A stretch of DNA of 48,830 nt from Streptococcus saliviloxodontae (GCF_016908655.1 NZ_JAFBEI010000015.1:1-48830); one strand, 5' to 3'; shown: positions 35,985 to 43,419, numbered from the stretch's first letter. The notes: generated by a model from the sequence alone, not told the origin. Made by a program: numbers and translations.

Positions 35985-36608
35985 ATGACACAAACATTTA
36001 AAGACATTATGACTGGACGTCGTTCAGTTCGTTCATTTGACCCAGAAGTAAAAATCTCTCGTGAGGAGATGGAAGAGATGATTAACGAGGCGGTGCTTGC
36101 TCCGTCTGCAGTCAATCTTCAACCTTGGCGTTTTGTTGTGGTAGATAGTCCAGAAGGTAAGGAAAAATTACAACCTTTGGTCAGATTCAATAGCCTTCAG
36201 AACGAGACTTCTGCTGCGATGATTTTGATTTTTGGCGATACCAAACCTCAAGAATACGCAGAAGCTATTTACAACAAAGCCGTAGAAGAAGGTAAGATGC
36301 CTCCTGAGGTTAGGGACAAGCAACTGGCAGCGATTGTTCCGATGTATGATAATGCCAGTGAGCAAGTCATGCGTGATACGGTTCACATCGATGCCAGTCT
36401 GGTGGCCATGCAGTTGATGTTGGTAGCTCGAACACACGGCTATGAAACTAATGCTATGACTGGTTTTGATAAGGAACATCTGGCAGAAACCTTTGATTTG
36501 GATCCTGAACGTTATTTGCCTATCATGATTTTGGCAATTGGTAAGGCAAAGGAAGAGGGCTATCCATCTGTTCGTTTGGATGCTAAAGAAATCACGAGTT
36601 TTCGTTAA
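35985..36608 (+). CDS. Nitroreductase-family protein
   Basis: FMN-dependent oxidoreductase of 207 aa. TGRRSVRSFDPEVKIS at residues 10-25 binds FMN phosphate, and APSAVNLQPWRFVVVD near residue 38 and LPIMILAIGKAKEEGYPSVRL near the end (motifs IMILAIGK and YPSVR) are typical of nitroreductases. These enzymes reduce quinones, nitro groups or other electrophiles with NAD(P)H; the true substrate is not evident. It sits between the flavoprotein reductase and the DJ-1 gene, 26 and 15 bases away. Confidence 0.9.
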   Translation: MTQTFKDIMTGRRSVRSFDPEVKISREEMEEMINEAVLAPSAVNLQPWRFVVVDSPEGKEKLQPLVRFNSLQNETSAAMILIFGDTKPQEYAEAIYNKAVEEGKMPPEVRDKQLAAIVPMYDNASEQVMRDTVHIDASLVAMQLMLVARTHGYETNAMTGFDKEHLAETFDLDPERYLPIMILAIGKAKEEGYPSVRLDAKEITSFR

Positions 36609-36623
36609 GGAGGAGAACATCTT

Positions 36624-37310
36624 ATGAAAAAAGCTTTAATTGTAATGACTAATGTTGAAAAATATAGTCCATCTAACCGTCCAACAGGGCTTTGGTTAGG
36701 AGAATTAACACATTTTTATGAACACATGGACAAGGCTGGTATTCAAGTTGATTTTGTCAGTCCTTTAGGTGGTTATATTCCGCTGGATCCCCATGCTATG
36801 AGTTTCTTAAACGATACGGATTTGCACTACTATCAGGATCGTGACTTTGTTTCTAAAGCTCTGGCTAATACCAAGAAACCTTCTCAAGTCAAGGCAGACG
36901 ATTACGATGTGATTTATTACACTGGTGGACATGGTGTGATGTGGGATTTCCCAGAAAATCAAGAACTGGCAGAGATTGCGTCAGCTATTTATCAAAAAGG
37001 TGGTATCGTTTCAGCAGTCTGTCACGGCGTTGTGGGCTTGCTCCCAATCAAGGATCAAGAAGGTCAGCCTCTAATTGCAGGTAAAACAGTTACAGGTTTC
37101 GCCAATACTGAGGAGGACTTGAATGGAACAACAGATCAAGTGCCGTACTTAACAGAAGATGCTCTGAAAGAAAAAGGTGCTATTTATGAGAGCAGCACGG
37201 CATTTACACCGTTTGTGCGTGTGGATGGTCGCCTAATTACAGGACAAAATCCGCAATCTGCTGGAGCTGTTGGTCAGGCTGTCCTAGATTTGCTTGCTAG
37301 CCAAATCTAG
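36624..37310 (+). CDS. DJ-1/PfpI-family protein (Hsp31-like glyoxalase/deglycase group)
   Basis: Protein of 228 aa with the class I glutamine-amidotransferase-like fold. The nucleophile elbow is SAVCHGVVGLL with Cys near residue 133, followed by His; the acidic partner is likely Glu27 in LWLGELTHF. YYTGGHGVMWDFPEN near residue 97 is typical of the Hsp31 group. Members act as glutathione-independent glyoxalases or chaperones under oxidative and carbonyl stress. AAGGAGGAG precedes the ATG. It is the last gene of the msrB operon. Confidence 0.9.
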   Translation: MKKALIVMTNVEKYSPSNRPTGLWLGELTHFYEHMDKAGIQVDFVSPLGGYIPLDPHAMSFLNDTDLHYYQDRDFVSKALANTKKPSQVKADDYDVIYYTGGHGVMWDFPENQELAEIASAIYQKGGIVSAVCHGVVGLLPIKDQEGQPLIAGKTVTGFANTEEDLNGTTDQVPYLTEDALKEKGAIYESSTAFTPFVRVDGRLITGQNPQSAGAVGQAVLDLLASQI

Positions 37311-37447
37311 TTTGAAGGCATGAGTGTTTTGTGTTACACTAACCGACGAATCATAGCTAAGAGTCGATAATGATTAGAAGAGCAGAACTGAGCGGTTGGT
37401 CAAGAAAGCTCCATACACTCACATGGAAGAAATTTTGTAAATTATAG

Positions 37448-37463
37448 AAGAAAACGTTTTCTT
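37448..37463. promoter_or_regulatory. 16-bp palindrome resembling a cre site
   Basis: AAGAAAACGTTTTCTT is a perfect palindrome and differs from the CcpA consensus WTGNAANCGNWNNCWW at one position. It has no promoter next to it and abuts the left end of the interspersed element, so it may instead be part of an old hairpin. Nothing else was found in 37311-37447. Confidence 0.25.
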
Positions 37464-37464
37464 G

Positions 37465-37641
37465 GATTGAAGAAAAAGTCCATTTTGGACAATTTTCTTC
37501 AATCTTTTTTCTTTATGTTGAAAATAAAAAAACTCTCAAAAACACTGAAATATCAATGTTTCTAAGAGTTTGATGACTTGCTATCTTTCGCAAACTTCTT
37601 CAATTTTTTATATTTTTAGGAGTTTGTCTACGTTCTGAAAC
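37465..37641 (+). repeat. Interspersed ~180-bp element, copy 1
   Basis: About 177 bases, from GATTGAAGAAAA to CGTTCTGAAAC, are about 96% identical to 46836-47011 (six substitutions and one single-base gap). It contains a 12-bp hairpin GATTGAAGAAAA/TTTTCTTCAATC with CTTTTTT behind it, a second hairpin around AACTCTC/AAGAGTT and a third GTTTG/CAAAC pairing. The left terminal bases differ from copy 2 and no flanking duplication is visible, so this copy is the more eroded one. A 20-bp perfect palindrome (37641-37660) follows its right end. Confidence 0.85.
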
Positions 37642-37774
37642 ATGAAAGATATCTTTCATGTCTTTTGTTGTGGATTAGGGAAGTATATTTACTATTTTTG
37701 TCAGTTTAAAAAGGATTTTGCTACTTTTTGTACTTTAAATAACTCTAATAAATGATATTATTTAGATAATAACA

Positions 37775-37842
37775 ACATTTCAAGACTAAAAATAGACATT
37801 TCAAGACATGTACGTTTACATTTCAGGAGATAGAGATATAAT
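37775..37842 (+). promoter_or_regulatory. Promoter with three LytTR-type direct repeats
   Basis: ACATTTCAAGAC (37775-37786), ACATTTCAAGAC (37796-37807) and ACATTTCAGGAG (37818-37829) are spaced 21 and 22 bases apart, two helical turns. The pattern fits the ACAnTTCAG-N12-ACAnTTCAG box of ComE/BlpR/AgrA-type response regulators. The third repeat covers the -35 region of TATAAT at 37837-37842, the usual position for activation. Confidence 0.75.
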
Positions 37843-37848
37843 AGTAGC

Positions 37849-38064
37849 ATAAAGATATGGAGACACTCTCCACATAACTGGATATCAGATTATCAAACGA
37901 TTTTACTCTCTCTCTACTAATTAAGATCGTTTGTCAAAATGTCCAGCTCTCTCTCAAAAACGACGCAAATGTCTTCATATCAAACTACTACTTTATATTT
38001 CTTATCTCTCTCTCCAATCTTGAGATAAACACCAAGAACTAAGTTTCGTACTTAGTTCTTTTTT
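37849..38064 (+). ncRNA. Putative regulatory small RNA with CU-rich loops
   Basis: About 216 bases lie between the response-regulator promoter and a strong terminator with no credible ORF. Hairpin 1, CAAACGAT (37894-37901)/ATCGTTTG (37926-37933), displays CTCTCTCTCT in its loop and sits on a CTGGA/TCCAG base stem. A second CTCTCTCTC (37947-37955) looks single-stranded. Hairpin 2, TTATCTC (38002-38008)/GAGATAA (38022-38028), displays another CU tract (to 38015). Three exposed CU tracts could pair with GGAGG ribosome-binding sites, as in staphylococcal RNAIII; the promoter type and size also recall streptococcal FasX. Homology to either is not shown. A 30-codon frame at 37939-38028 has no ribosome-binding site. 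Confidence 0.65.
38034..38064 (+). terminator. Terminator of the small RNA
   Basis: AAGAACTAAGT (38034-38044) pairs perfectly with ACTTAGTTCTT (38050-38060) around TTCGT, followed by TTTT. Confidence 0.9.
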
Positions 38065-38072
38065 GTTATAAT
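38064..38072 (+). promoter_or_regulatory. Extended -10 of the acetyltransferase gene
   Basis: TGTTATAAT immediately follows the small-RNA terminator and lies 25 bases before the ATG at 38098. The -35 region falls in the terminator stem and has no clear hexamer. Confidence 0.45.
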
Positions 38073-38097
38073 AATAACAAATATTTGGAGGTTACAA

Positions 38098-38574
38098 ATG
38101 ACAATTAGACAAGCTGATAAATCAGATATTCCGCGTTTGCAGGAATTGTTATTACAAATTTTACAGGTTCATCATGATGTTAGACCAGATTTGTTTCGTT
38201 CAGAAGGTAGCAAATTTACAGATCAAGAATTGGTAGAGTTGATTGATAATCCTAAAACACCTATTTTTGTTTATCTTGATCAGGATGGTAATATTTTAGG
38301 ACATTTGTTCACTATTATCAAAGAAATCACTGAAGAGACTGGGGCCTTGGTTCAAAGAAAGACTTTATTTATTGATGATCTCTGTGTCGATGAAAGAGCG
38401 CGTGGTCAAAAGATAGGTGAAAAACTTTATCAGTATGCTTTGAAGTATGCTGAAGAAATAGACTGCTATAATGTTACATTGACAGTTTGGAATGCTAACG
38501 AGAGTGCCTTGCGCTTTTATCAACGTCTTGGTTTAGAGGCTCAGCATACGACTATGGAGCATATCATCAAATAG
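38098..38574 (+). CDS. GNAT-family acetyltransferase
   Basis: Protein of 158 aa with a complete GNAT core. IRQADKSDIPRLQELL opens the fold, LFIDDLCVDERARGQKIGEKLYQYA (split motifs DDLCVDERARGQKIG and LYQYA, near residues 92-115) is the acetyl-CoA site and NESALRFYQRLGL near residue 137 the last conserved strand. It resembles the RimI-like/aminoglycoside-type general group; the substrate is unknown. TTTGGAGGT precedes the ATG. It may lie under partial read-through control from the small-RNA promoter. Confidence 0.88.
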   Translation: MTIRQADKSDIPRLQELLLQILQVHHDVRPDLFRSEGSKFTDQELVELIDNPKTPIFVYLDQDGNILGHLFTIIKEITEETGALVQRKTLFIDDLCVDERARGQKIGEKLYQYALKYAEEIDCYNVTLTVWNANESALRFYQRLGLEAQHTTMEHIIK

Positions 38575-38589
38575 TCATTTGTATCGTGT

Positions 38590-38617
38590 AAAGGGGTTGG
38601 TCTTATCCAGCCTCTTT
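38590..38617 (+). terminator. Hairpin after the acetyltransferase gene
   Basis: AAAGGGGTTGG (38590-38600) pairs with CCAGCCTCTTT (38607-38617), including two G-T pairs. The T run is poor (TTTCTGTTAT), so termination may be weak. Confidence 0.5.
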
Positions 38618-38799
38618 CTGTTATATCAATGAAAGTGGTTCCCTGTTTTAAAGCTAGCGAGTTTTTGGTCTCAGAAAAACCATATTACGAGACTTTTAAG
38701 CAGAATAAGTGCATAATATAAGTGACTAATAGTTTTTGTTGGTGTGCATTACCGAGCTTCTATGAGTGTAATCATCAACAATTGATAAGGGGGCTTAGG

Positions 38800-39135
38800 A
38801 TGGATATTAGAGAGTTTATGGCAAAAAAATGCCCAGATATATTTGATAGTTTTGCGAATTTGCCACGATTAAATATTCATAGCTTGCGTCTTGAGTTGGC
38901 AGTAAGAACGACAACTGGCTTAATTTACCATTGCCAGTTTCTGAGTTCTAACAATCCCTATTCTGATGAGGTTATTTTAGAATGTCATATTTTGTTTGAA
39001 TCAGATGATCAAAAAATTTCTATTGATTGTTCTCAGTTGCCAATGATGGGCTCTGTGGATGATTATTTAATGTGTTTTGATCAGTTTGAACTCTTGGAAA
39101 AGCGACTTAATTTTGAGTATATGATTAATCATTAA
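38800..39135 (+). CDS. Hypothetical protein, 111 aa
   Basis: I do not recognise this protein. It is acidic, without signal peptide or membrane segment, and contains four cysteines (in KKCPD, YHCQF, LECHI, IDCSQ plus one in LMCFD). The predicted pattern of strands and a final helix would suit a small alpha/beta domain. The open frame extends upstream to 38722, but AAGGGGG at 38788-38793 before ATG 38800 and the Cys-rich odd upstream residues favour the shorter start. It is monocistronic, with a terminator overlapping its stop codon. Confidence 0.6.
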   Translation: MDIREFMAKKCPDIFDSFANLPRLNIHSLRLELAVRTTTGLIYHCQFLSSNNPYSDEVILECHILFESDDQKISIDCSQLPMMGSVDDYLMCFDQFELLEKRLNFEYMINH

Positions 39136-39165
39136 AAGGAACAGGCTGGCTAGCTTGTTCCTTTT
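39134..39165 (+). terminator. Terminator after the 111-aa ORF
   Basis: AAAAGGAACA (39134-39143) pairs with TGTTCCTTTT (39156-39165), with an inner GC/GC. It overlaps the stop codon and is nearly symmetric in A/T, so it may work in both directions. Confidence 0.75.
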
Positions 39166-39250
39166 CTCATGCTTATCTTTATTTTATGTGGGATAAATTG
39201 AAATAACTTACTTGAAAGTGAGTTTTTGATAAGAAAAACATAAAAAGATA

Positions 39251-39279
39251 TTGACATTTTTGCAAAATGAGCGTAAGAT
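39251..39279 (+). promoter_or_regulatory. Carbonic anhydrase promoter
   Basis: Consensus TTGACA (39251-39256), 17 bases, TAAGAT (39274-39279). The leader to the ATG is about 70 bases long. Confidence 0.75.
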
Positions 39280-39356
39280 ACAGGGGTGTGGAGTGAGTCT
39301 GAGTTGGAGATCAGGCCTCGTGTTTTAGGATGCGTTTGTAGACAGAAAGGGATTTT

Positions 39357-40130
39357 ATGAAAAAGACACTCATTTATCTTACCTTATTGGCCAGCTTAGG
39401 TTTTGGGGCTAGTGTGGGAGCAGAGACCAGTACGCAGGCTAGTTCAGAGAGCCATGAAGCTCATTGGGGCTACACTGATGAGATTTCTCCTGATTATTGG
39501 GGCAGTTTGTCAGATGATTATCAGGTTTGTCGTGATGGTCAAGAACAGTCTCCTATCAATATCACAAATGCCCAAGATGTTGATCTCCCAGCACTTGCAT
39601 TAAACAGTAAGGATTCTAAAGTTTCTGTTTTGAACAATGGGCATACCATTCAAGTAACGCCTCAAAATAATGACAATACCTTGGTTATCGGTGACAAAAC
39701 CTATACCTTGAAGCAATTTCACTTTCACGCTCCGAGCGAAAATGAGATTGATGGAAAACAGTATCCTTTAGAAGGGCACTTCGTTTATAAAACAGAAGAC
39801 GGTCAAATTACAGTTGTTTCCGTCCTTTATCAATATGGTAAGGAAAATACTGGTTTGAAAGCTATCTGGAGTAAAATGCCAACAAAAGTTGATAGTGAAG
39901 CGACGGTATCAAGTAACATTGCTATCGATAAATTATTCCCTACGAGTCAGGATTATTACAATTTTGAAGGTTCTTTGACGACCCCACCATGTACTGAGGG
40001 TGTCAATTGGATTGTTTTTAAAAAACAAGAAACAATCAGCAAGGCACAGGTTAAAAAATTCTCTAAAGTTATTGGTGTGAAAAATAACAGACCACTTCAG
40101 GATGTGAACGGTCGTGAGATTAAAGATTAA
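39357..40130 (+). CDS. Secreted alpha-carbonic anhydrase
   Basis: Protein of 257 aa with a signal peptide (MKKTLIYLTLLASLGFGA, cleavage near residue 22) and an alpha-class carbonic anhydrase domain. The zinc ligands are His122 and His124 in QFHFHAPSE and His141 in LEGHFVYK. Gate-keeper Thr209 lies in EGSLTTPPCTE, and Cys58 and Cys212 can form the conserved disulfide of secreted forms. It interconverts CO2 and bicarbonate outside the membrane and may help CO2 supply or pH buffering in the mouth; carbamoyl phosphate synthesis also needs bicarbonate. No lipobox or LPxTG. It is monocistronic, between a strong promoter and terminator. Confidence 0.95.
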   Translation: MKKTLIYLTLLASLGFGASVGAETSTQASSESHEAHWGYTDEISPDYWGSLSDDYQVCRDGQEQSPINITNAQDVDLPALALNSKDSKVSVLNNGHTIQVTPQNNDNTLVIGDKTYTLKQFHFHAPSENEIDGKQYPLEGHFVYKTEDGQITVVSVLYQYGKENTGLKAIWSKMPTKVDSEATVSSNIAIDKLFPTSQDYYNFEGSLTTPPCTEGVNWIVFKKQETISKAQVKKFSKVIGVKNNRPLQDVNGREIKD

Positions 40131-40154
40131 GCTGATGCTTCAGTTAGTTTAGTT

Positions 40155-40202
40155 ATAAAAACCACTCTTGCCTAGTTTAAGCTAGGCAAGAGTGGTTTTT
40201 AT
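40155..40202. terminator. Terminator of the carbonic anhydrase gene
   Basis: A perfect 19-bp stem has arms AAAAACCACTCTTGCCTAG (40157-40175) and its complement (40182-40200), with a TTTAAG loop. T and A runs on either side make it functional on both strands. Confidence 0.92.
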
Positions 40203-40365
40203 AGTGTTGAATAAAGGAAGGATTTTGATTTTAGAAAAGAAGTAAAACGTTTTCTTTTTACTTTTTTAAAAAATTTGCTTACGAAGAAAAAATTTTTTTG
40301 TTAGACTAAACTAAGTCACTAAAAAGCCTATATTAACAGGTGATTATATAGAAATGGAGTTTTTT

Positions 40366-40872
40366 ATGCCTCGTAATTTTAAAGAAGCAATGATTTTTAC
40401 TTGCTTGATGTGTGGGATGATGGTTTTAGGAATGAGTATCTGGAATCTGATTGTTGCAGGCCACTTCTCATGGTTTCATGTGGCTTTGGGATATCTACCT
40501 GGTTTTGTAGTAGCCTTTCTTCTGGACGTTATTTTGGTGGGCCCACTTGCTAAAAAATTTGCTTTGTCTATTATCATGACGACCCCTCATCATGATAAAC
40601 GCTGGGTGAAGATTGTTGGTATTTCAGGTTCTATGGTGCTTGGGATGGTAACTTGTATGTCTTTTTATGGGATTTTGATGAGTGGTCAGGACTTAAGTGT
40701 GCAAACTTATGTCAGAACTTGGTTGACGAATTTTGTAGCAGCAATCCCTTTGAATTTTCTGATTGTAGGGCCAATCTCTCGTGCTATTTTAGGGTATTTT
40801 CAAAAACCTCTTGACGGAGAAGATGAGGTGGAAGATTTTAATAATGATGAGGAAATGCCAAAAATCATATAG
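40366..40872 (+). CDS. DUF2798-family membrane protein
   Basis: Protein of 168 aa with four membrane segments in two repeats. Each repeat has helix-loop-helix with a conserved FxxAxPLNxxxVGPxxR-like end (GFVVAFLLDVILVGPLAKK near residue 50; NFVAAIPLNFLIVGPISR near residue 125, given as halves VAAIPLNF and LIVGPISR). This is the DUF2798 duplicated layout; its function is unknown. GGAG lies six bases before ATG 40366, so the ATG at 40354 is not preferred. An acidic tail (DGEDEVEDFNNDEE) is probably cytoplasmic. It is monocistronic. Confidence 0.82.
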   Translation: MPRNFKEAMIFTCLMCGMMVLGMSIWNLIVAGHFSWFHVALGYLPGFVVAFLLDVILVGPLAKKFALSIIMTTPHHDKRWVKIVGISGSMVLGMVTCMSFYGILMSGQDLSVQTYVRTWLTNFVAAIPLNFLIVGPISRAILGYFQKPLDGEDEVEDFNNDEEMPKII

Positions 40873-40927
40873 GAGAAGGGATAAGTCATCGAAGTTGAGG
40901 ACTTCTATGGCTGGTAGAGTGTAAACT

Positions 40928-40955
40928 AAAAAAGTGGACTTTGGTCCACTTTTTT
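40928..40955. terminator. Bidirectional terminator between convergent genes
   Basis: AAAAAAGTGGAC (40928-40939) and GTCCACTTTTTT (40944-40955) form a perfect 12-bp stem with loop TTTG. It serves the DUF2798 gene and the minus-strand gene whose stop codon it touches. Confidence 0.92.
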
Positions 40956-41577
40956 AGGCTTTCTTACCGATATAACGTTTGATCAGAAGGAGAATATATC
41001 CCACAATAATGTATGCTATTGAGATAATAGCGGTGTTGAGCAAGACTTGTCCCCAGCCGTATTTATAGACGTTGATGAAAAAATAGGCGAAAGGACTGTC
41101 GACGGCTCCTGGAATAGGTAATTTCAATAGCATCCCATTGATAAGGGCGAAAGCGAAGTAGGTTAATGGGAGAGCAGTCCAATAGATAGGACTGATCCAA
41201 CGGTAGGCACCTCTACGATCAAGTATGATGGTATCTAAGACCATGGCGATTGGAACAATGTAGTGCACCAAGAAGTTACGGATGTTCCAGAATTCGTGTG
41301 ATTCAACTAGAGGGGCAAGCATAAAGTGATAGATGACATGAGTGATTAGGATTGCCATTGTAACTCCAGCCTTGGTTTGCAATAAGCCAGTAAAGGCGTT
41401 GATAGGACCTTTTTTACTCTCGAAATAGACTAGATAGAGCATGAAACTAAAAACGAGAATATTAGATAAGACTGTGTAGTAAAGAAGCATTCCCCATCCA
41501 TCTTGGATGATTTGTAGGGAAACACCCCAAATGCCTAGTATGGCAACTAGGAGACGATAGCATTGGGTTTTTGACAT
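40954..41577 (-). CDS. Pr6Pr-like integral membrane protein
   Basis: Protein of 207 aa with six predicted membrane segments. YYTVLSNILVFSFMLYLVYF near residue 32, NFLVHYIVPIAMVLD near residue 107 (central His in the membrane) and YFFINVYKYGWGQVLLN near residue 165 match the Pr6Pr/FAR-17a-like membrane family seen in actinomycetes and lactic acid bacteria. Eukaryotic relatives (AIG1/ADTRP) are hydrolases of lipid esters, but no activity can be claimed here. The gene stands alone. The 169 bases upstream, before the next + strand gene, show no clear promoter. Confidence 0.7.
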   Translation of the reverse strand: MSKTQCYRLLVAILGIWGVSLQIIQDGWGMLLYYTVLSNILVFSFMLYLVYFESKKGPINAFTGLLQTKAGVTMAILITHVIYHFMLAPLVESHEFWNIRNFLVHYIVPIAMVLDTIILDRRGAYRWISPIYWTALPLTYFAFALINGMLLKLPIPGAVDSPFAYFFINVYKYGWGQVLLNTAIISIAYIIVGYILLLIKRYIGKKA

Positions 41578-41767
41578 AAAAATGATGTGATAACCTTTCT
41601 GAGATAGAGATAGGACTGAGATGAAAGGCTCGCCATTCTAATTAATAACGGTTATGACGTCTTGTCCTTTATCTCAAGTCCATAAAATTTATCTTATCAT
41701 ATTTTATCTTGACGGGAAAATGATTTCTTTGTAGAATTTTAAAGAATTGGAAATGAAAGGATGGTCT

Positions 41768-42943
41768 ATGCCAACAATTAATGATTATGTGGTGGCTGTT
41801 CAGTCAGTGACATTTGATCAACTACCCTTGAATGAACTGGATATTGTTTGTTTGAACGAATTAGGATATATCTCCTTTGAAGCATTGATAGCGTCAGATG
41901 ATGCCTTAAGTAACCCAATACAGCTATCTCTAGCTTTGGCGGATAACTTTGATAAATCTTATCAGGGAAATCCTTTTATGATGAGTAAAGAGCGCCTGCG
42001 TCTGTTGGAGTTGATGTTGGCTTCTGAAAGATTTGAGAGTCTGACCCTCTCTCACTATGTGAATGAAATCAGTAGTGAGTATGAGAAGCAGTTTGCTGGT
42101 ATGGTGTTTACGATAGCAGCTATTAACTATGAGCAGATTGTTTTTAGAGGGACAGATGATAGTCTGATTGGTTGGAAGGAAGATTTTAAATTGACTTATA
42201 GTCGTGAAATCTCTGCCCATCGCTCAGCCATCTCTTATCTAACGAGCGTACTTCCTTTATTATCAGAAAGCGTTTATCTATCAGGTCACTCTAAGGGTGG
42301 GAATGTGGCTGTTTATGCTGCCAGTAGTCTACCTGATAGTCTACAGAGTCGTCTATCTCAAATTTACTTACTAGATGCTCCAGGGCTACACATAGATGTT
42401 TTAAAATCAAAAGGTTATTGTAATATTAGAGATCGTTTGGTATTTATTAGACCACAGGAGTCTATTGTAGGGGTAATGTTGGCGTTGGATGTTGCTCCGA
42501 TCATTGTTCAGAGTGCTGGTTTTGGTATTTCCCAACATGCAGTGACTAATTGGCAGGTTAATGTAAGTGGCTCTTTTGTTCGGGTTCCTGCAGGGACTGA
42601 GCTGAGTAATAGTTTAGAAAAGACCTTTAAGGAATGGACGGCAGAGTTAGGGAGTCAGGACTTGAAATTACTGTTTGATACCTTATTTGACACCTTGATT
42701 GAAAGCGGGATTTATAGTCTCAATGATGTGACTTTAGACTCCTTAGACCAACTAGGTACAGCTGTTCGTACTTTTTCACATTTACCAACTCGTAAACGCC
42801 GATTGATGACTAAGGCAGGAGTGACCTTTATTGGTATTTTCGCTGCAAGTTTGAAAAGACCTAGTTTTACACGACCTAATTTTCCTTATGCTCCCTTTAA
42901 GCGAGCTACTGGTCTTGAAACAGCCCCTAATCTGGACAAATAG
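41768..42943 (+). CDS. Mbeg1-like protein (DUF2974), alpha/beta-hydrolase related
   Basis: Protein of 391 aa of the DUF2974 group, distant class 3 lipase relatives. The nucleophile elbow is VYLSGHSKGGNVAVYAAS near residue 180, with Ser in GHSKGG. FRGTDDSLIGWKEDF near residue 133 is the lipase-like oxyanion strand, and YLLDAPGLH near residue 208 would follow the nucleophile region. No signal peptide; a basic hydrophobic stretch near residues 340-360 may touch the membrane. ATG 41768 has AAAGGA six bases upstream; the longer frame from a TTG at 41747 is not needed. Substrate unknown. Confidence 0.82.
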   Translation: MPTINDYVVAVQSVTFDQLPLNELDIVCLNELGYISFEALIASDDALSNPIQLSLALADNFDKSYQGNPFMMSKERLRLLELMLASERFESLTLSHYVNEISSEYEKQFAGMVFTIAAINYEQIVFRGTDDSLIGWKEDFKLTYSREISAHRSAISYLTSVLPLLSESVYLSGHSKGGNVAVYAASSLPDSLQSRLSQIYLLDAPGLHIDVLKSKGYCNIRDRLVFIRPQESIVGVMLALDVAPIIVQSAGFGISQHAVTNWQVNVSGSFVRVPAGTELSNSLEKTFKEWTAELGSQDLKLLFDTLFDTLIESGIYSLNDVTLDSLDQLGTAVRTFSHLPTRKRRLMTKAGVTFIGIFAASLKRPSFTRPNFPYAPFKRATGLETAPNLDK

Positions 42944-43092
42944 TTATCAATAATTTAGATTAATCCTTATTGTGGATTTCGTGAGGGTTCGATCCTTTGA
43001 ATAATTCTATTGATAGGAGAGTCCTTTAGGCCTTTTTTGACCTTATTTGTGGTAGAATATTAGTCATATATGGTGGAGATTGCCACTGTAAG

Positions 43093-43130
43093 GACCACTT
43101 GTCTCTGTGGATTAGCCTAAGAGAGTGGTC
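43093..43130 (+). promoter_or_regulatory. Leader hairpin upstream of the small gene/antiporter unit
   Basis: GACCACT (43093-43099) pairs with AGTGGTC (43124-43130), continued by CTCT/AGAG inside. It lies 26 bases before the ATG at 43156 and downstream of a TGGTAGAAT-like -10 (about 43052-43060). No T run follows. Confidence 0.35.
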
Positions 43131-43155
43131 AGTTATCAGATTACTGGAGATAGAA

Positions 43156-43419
43156 ATGAGAGAAACGGAATTAAAGAAAGTTTTGACGACACTGCGACAA
43201 AAATACGTTGATCGTCCAGCTGCTAGTAATGATAGTAGTGAGCAGAGTCATTTTGATTCGAAAAAACTTGCTAAAATTAAACAAAGGATTGTCGGATTAG
43301 AGATGGAGCGTTGTCAACTTGCTTTAGAGCATGAGGATTTAACATCGATTGATGCGAAGATAGACAAACAAAAGTATCTCTATCGACAGTGTTGCCAACA
43401 ATCAACATCTAGGAGGTAA
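43156..43419 (+). CDS. Small hypothetical protein upstream of the antiporter
   Basis: Protein of 87 aa starting MRETELKKVLTTLRQKY, charged, with no membrane segment. Two helical stretches (residues 1-18 and 33-75) could form a coiled coil; two adjacent cysteines (QCCQQ) sit at the end. I do not recognise a family. GGAGA lies seven bases before ATG 43156. It ends four bases before the GTG of the antiporter gene, so the two are likely translated from one message, and it may modulate the antiporter (inference from context). Confidence 0.6.
   Translation: MRETELKKVLTTLRQKYVDRPAASNDSSEQSHFDSKKLAKIKQRIVGLEMERCQLALEHEDLTSIDAKIDKQKYLYRQCCQQSTSRR

Noticed and set aside
37939..38028. 30-codon frame (MSSSLSKTTQ...) in the small-RNA region
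   Set aside because: No Shine-Dalgarno, and its Ser/Leu content follows from the CU-rich tracts; its stop lies in the second hairpin. Kept only as an alternative explanation.
40240..40257. AAAACGTTTTC stretch upstream of the DUF2798 gene as a cre site
   Set aside because: It misses the conserved TG of the CcpA consensus and is less symmetric than the one at 37448; too weak to list.
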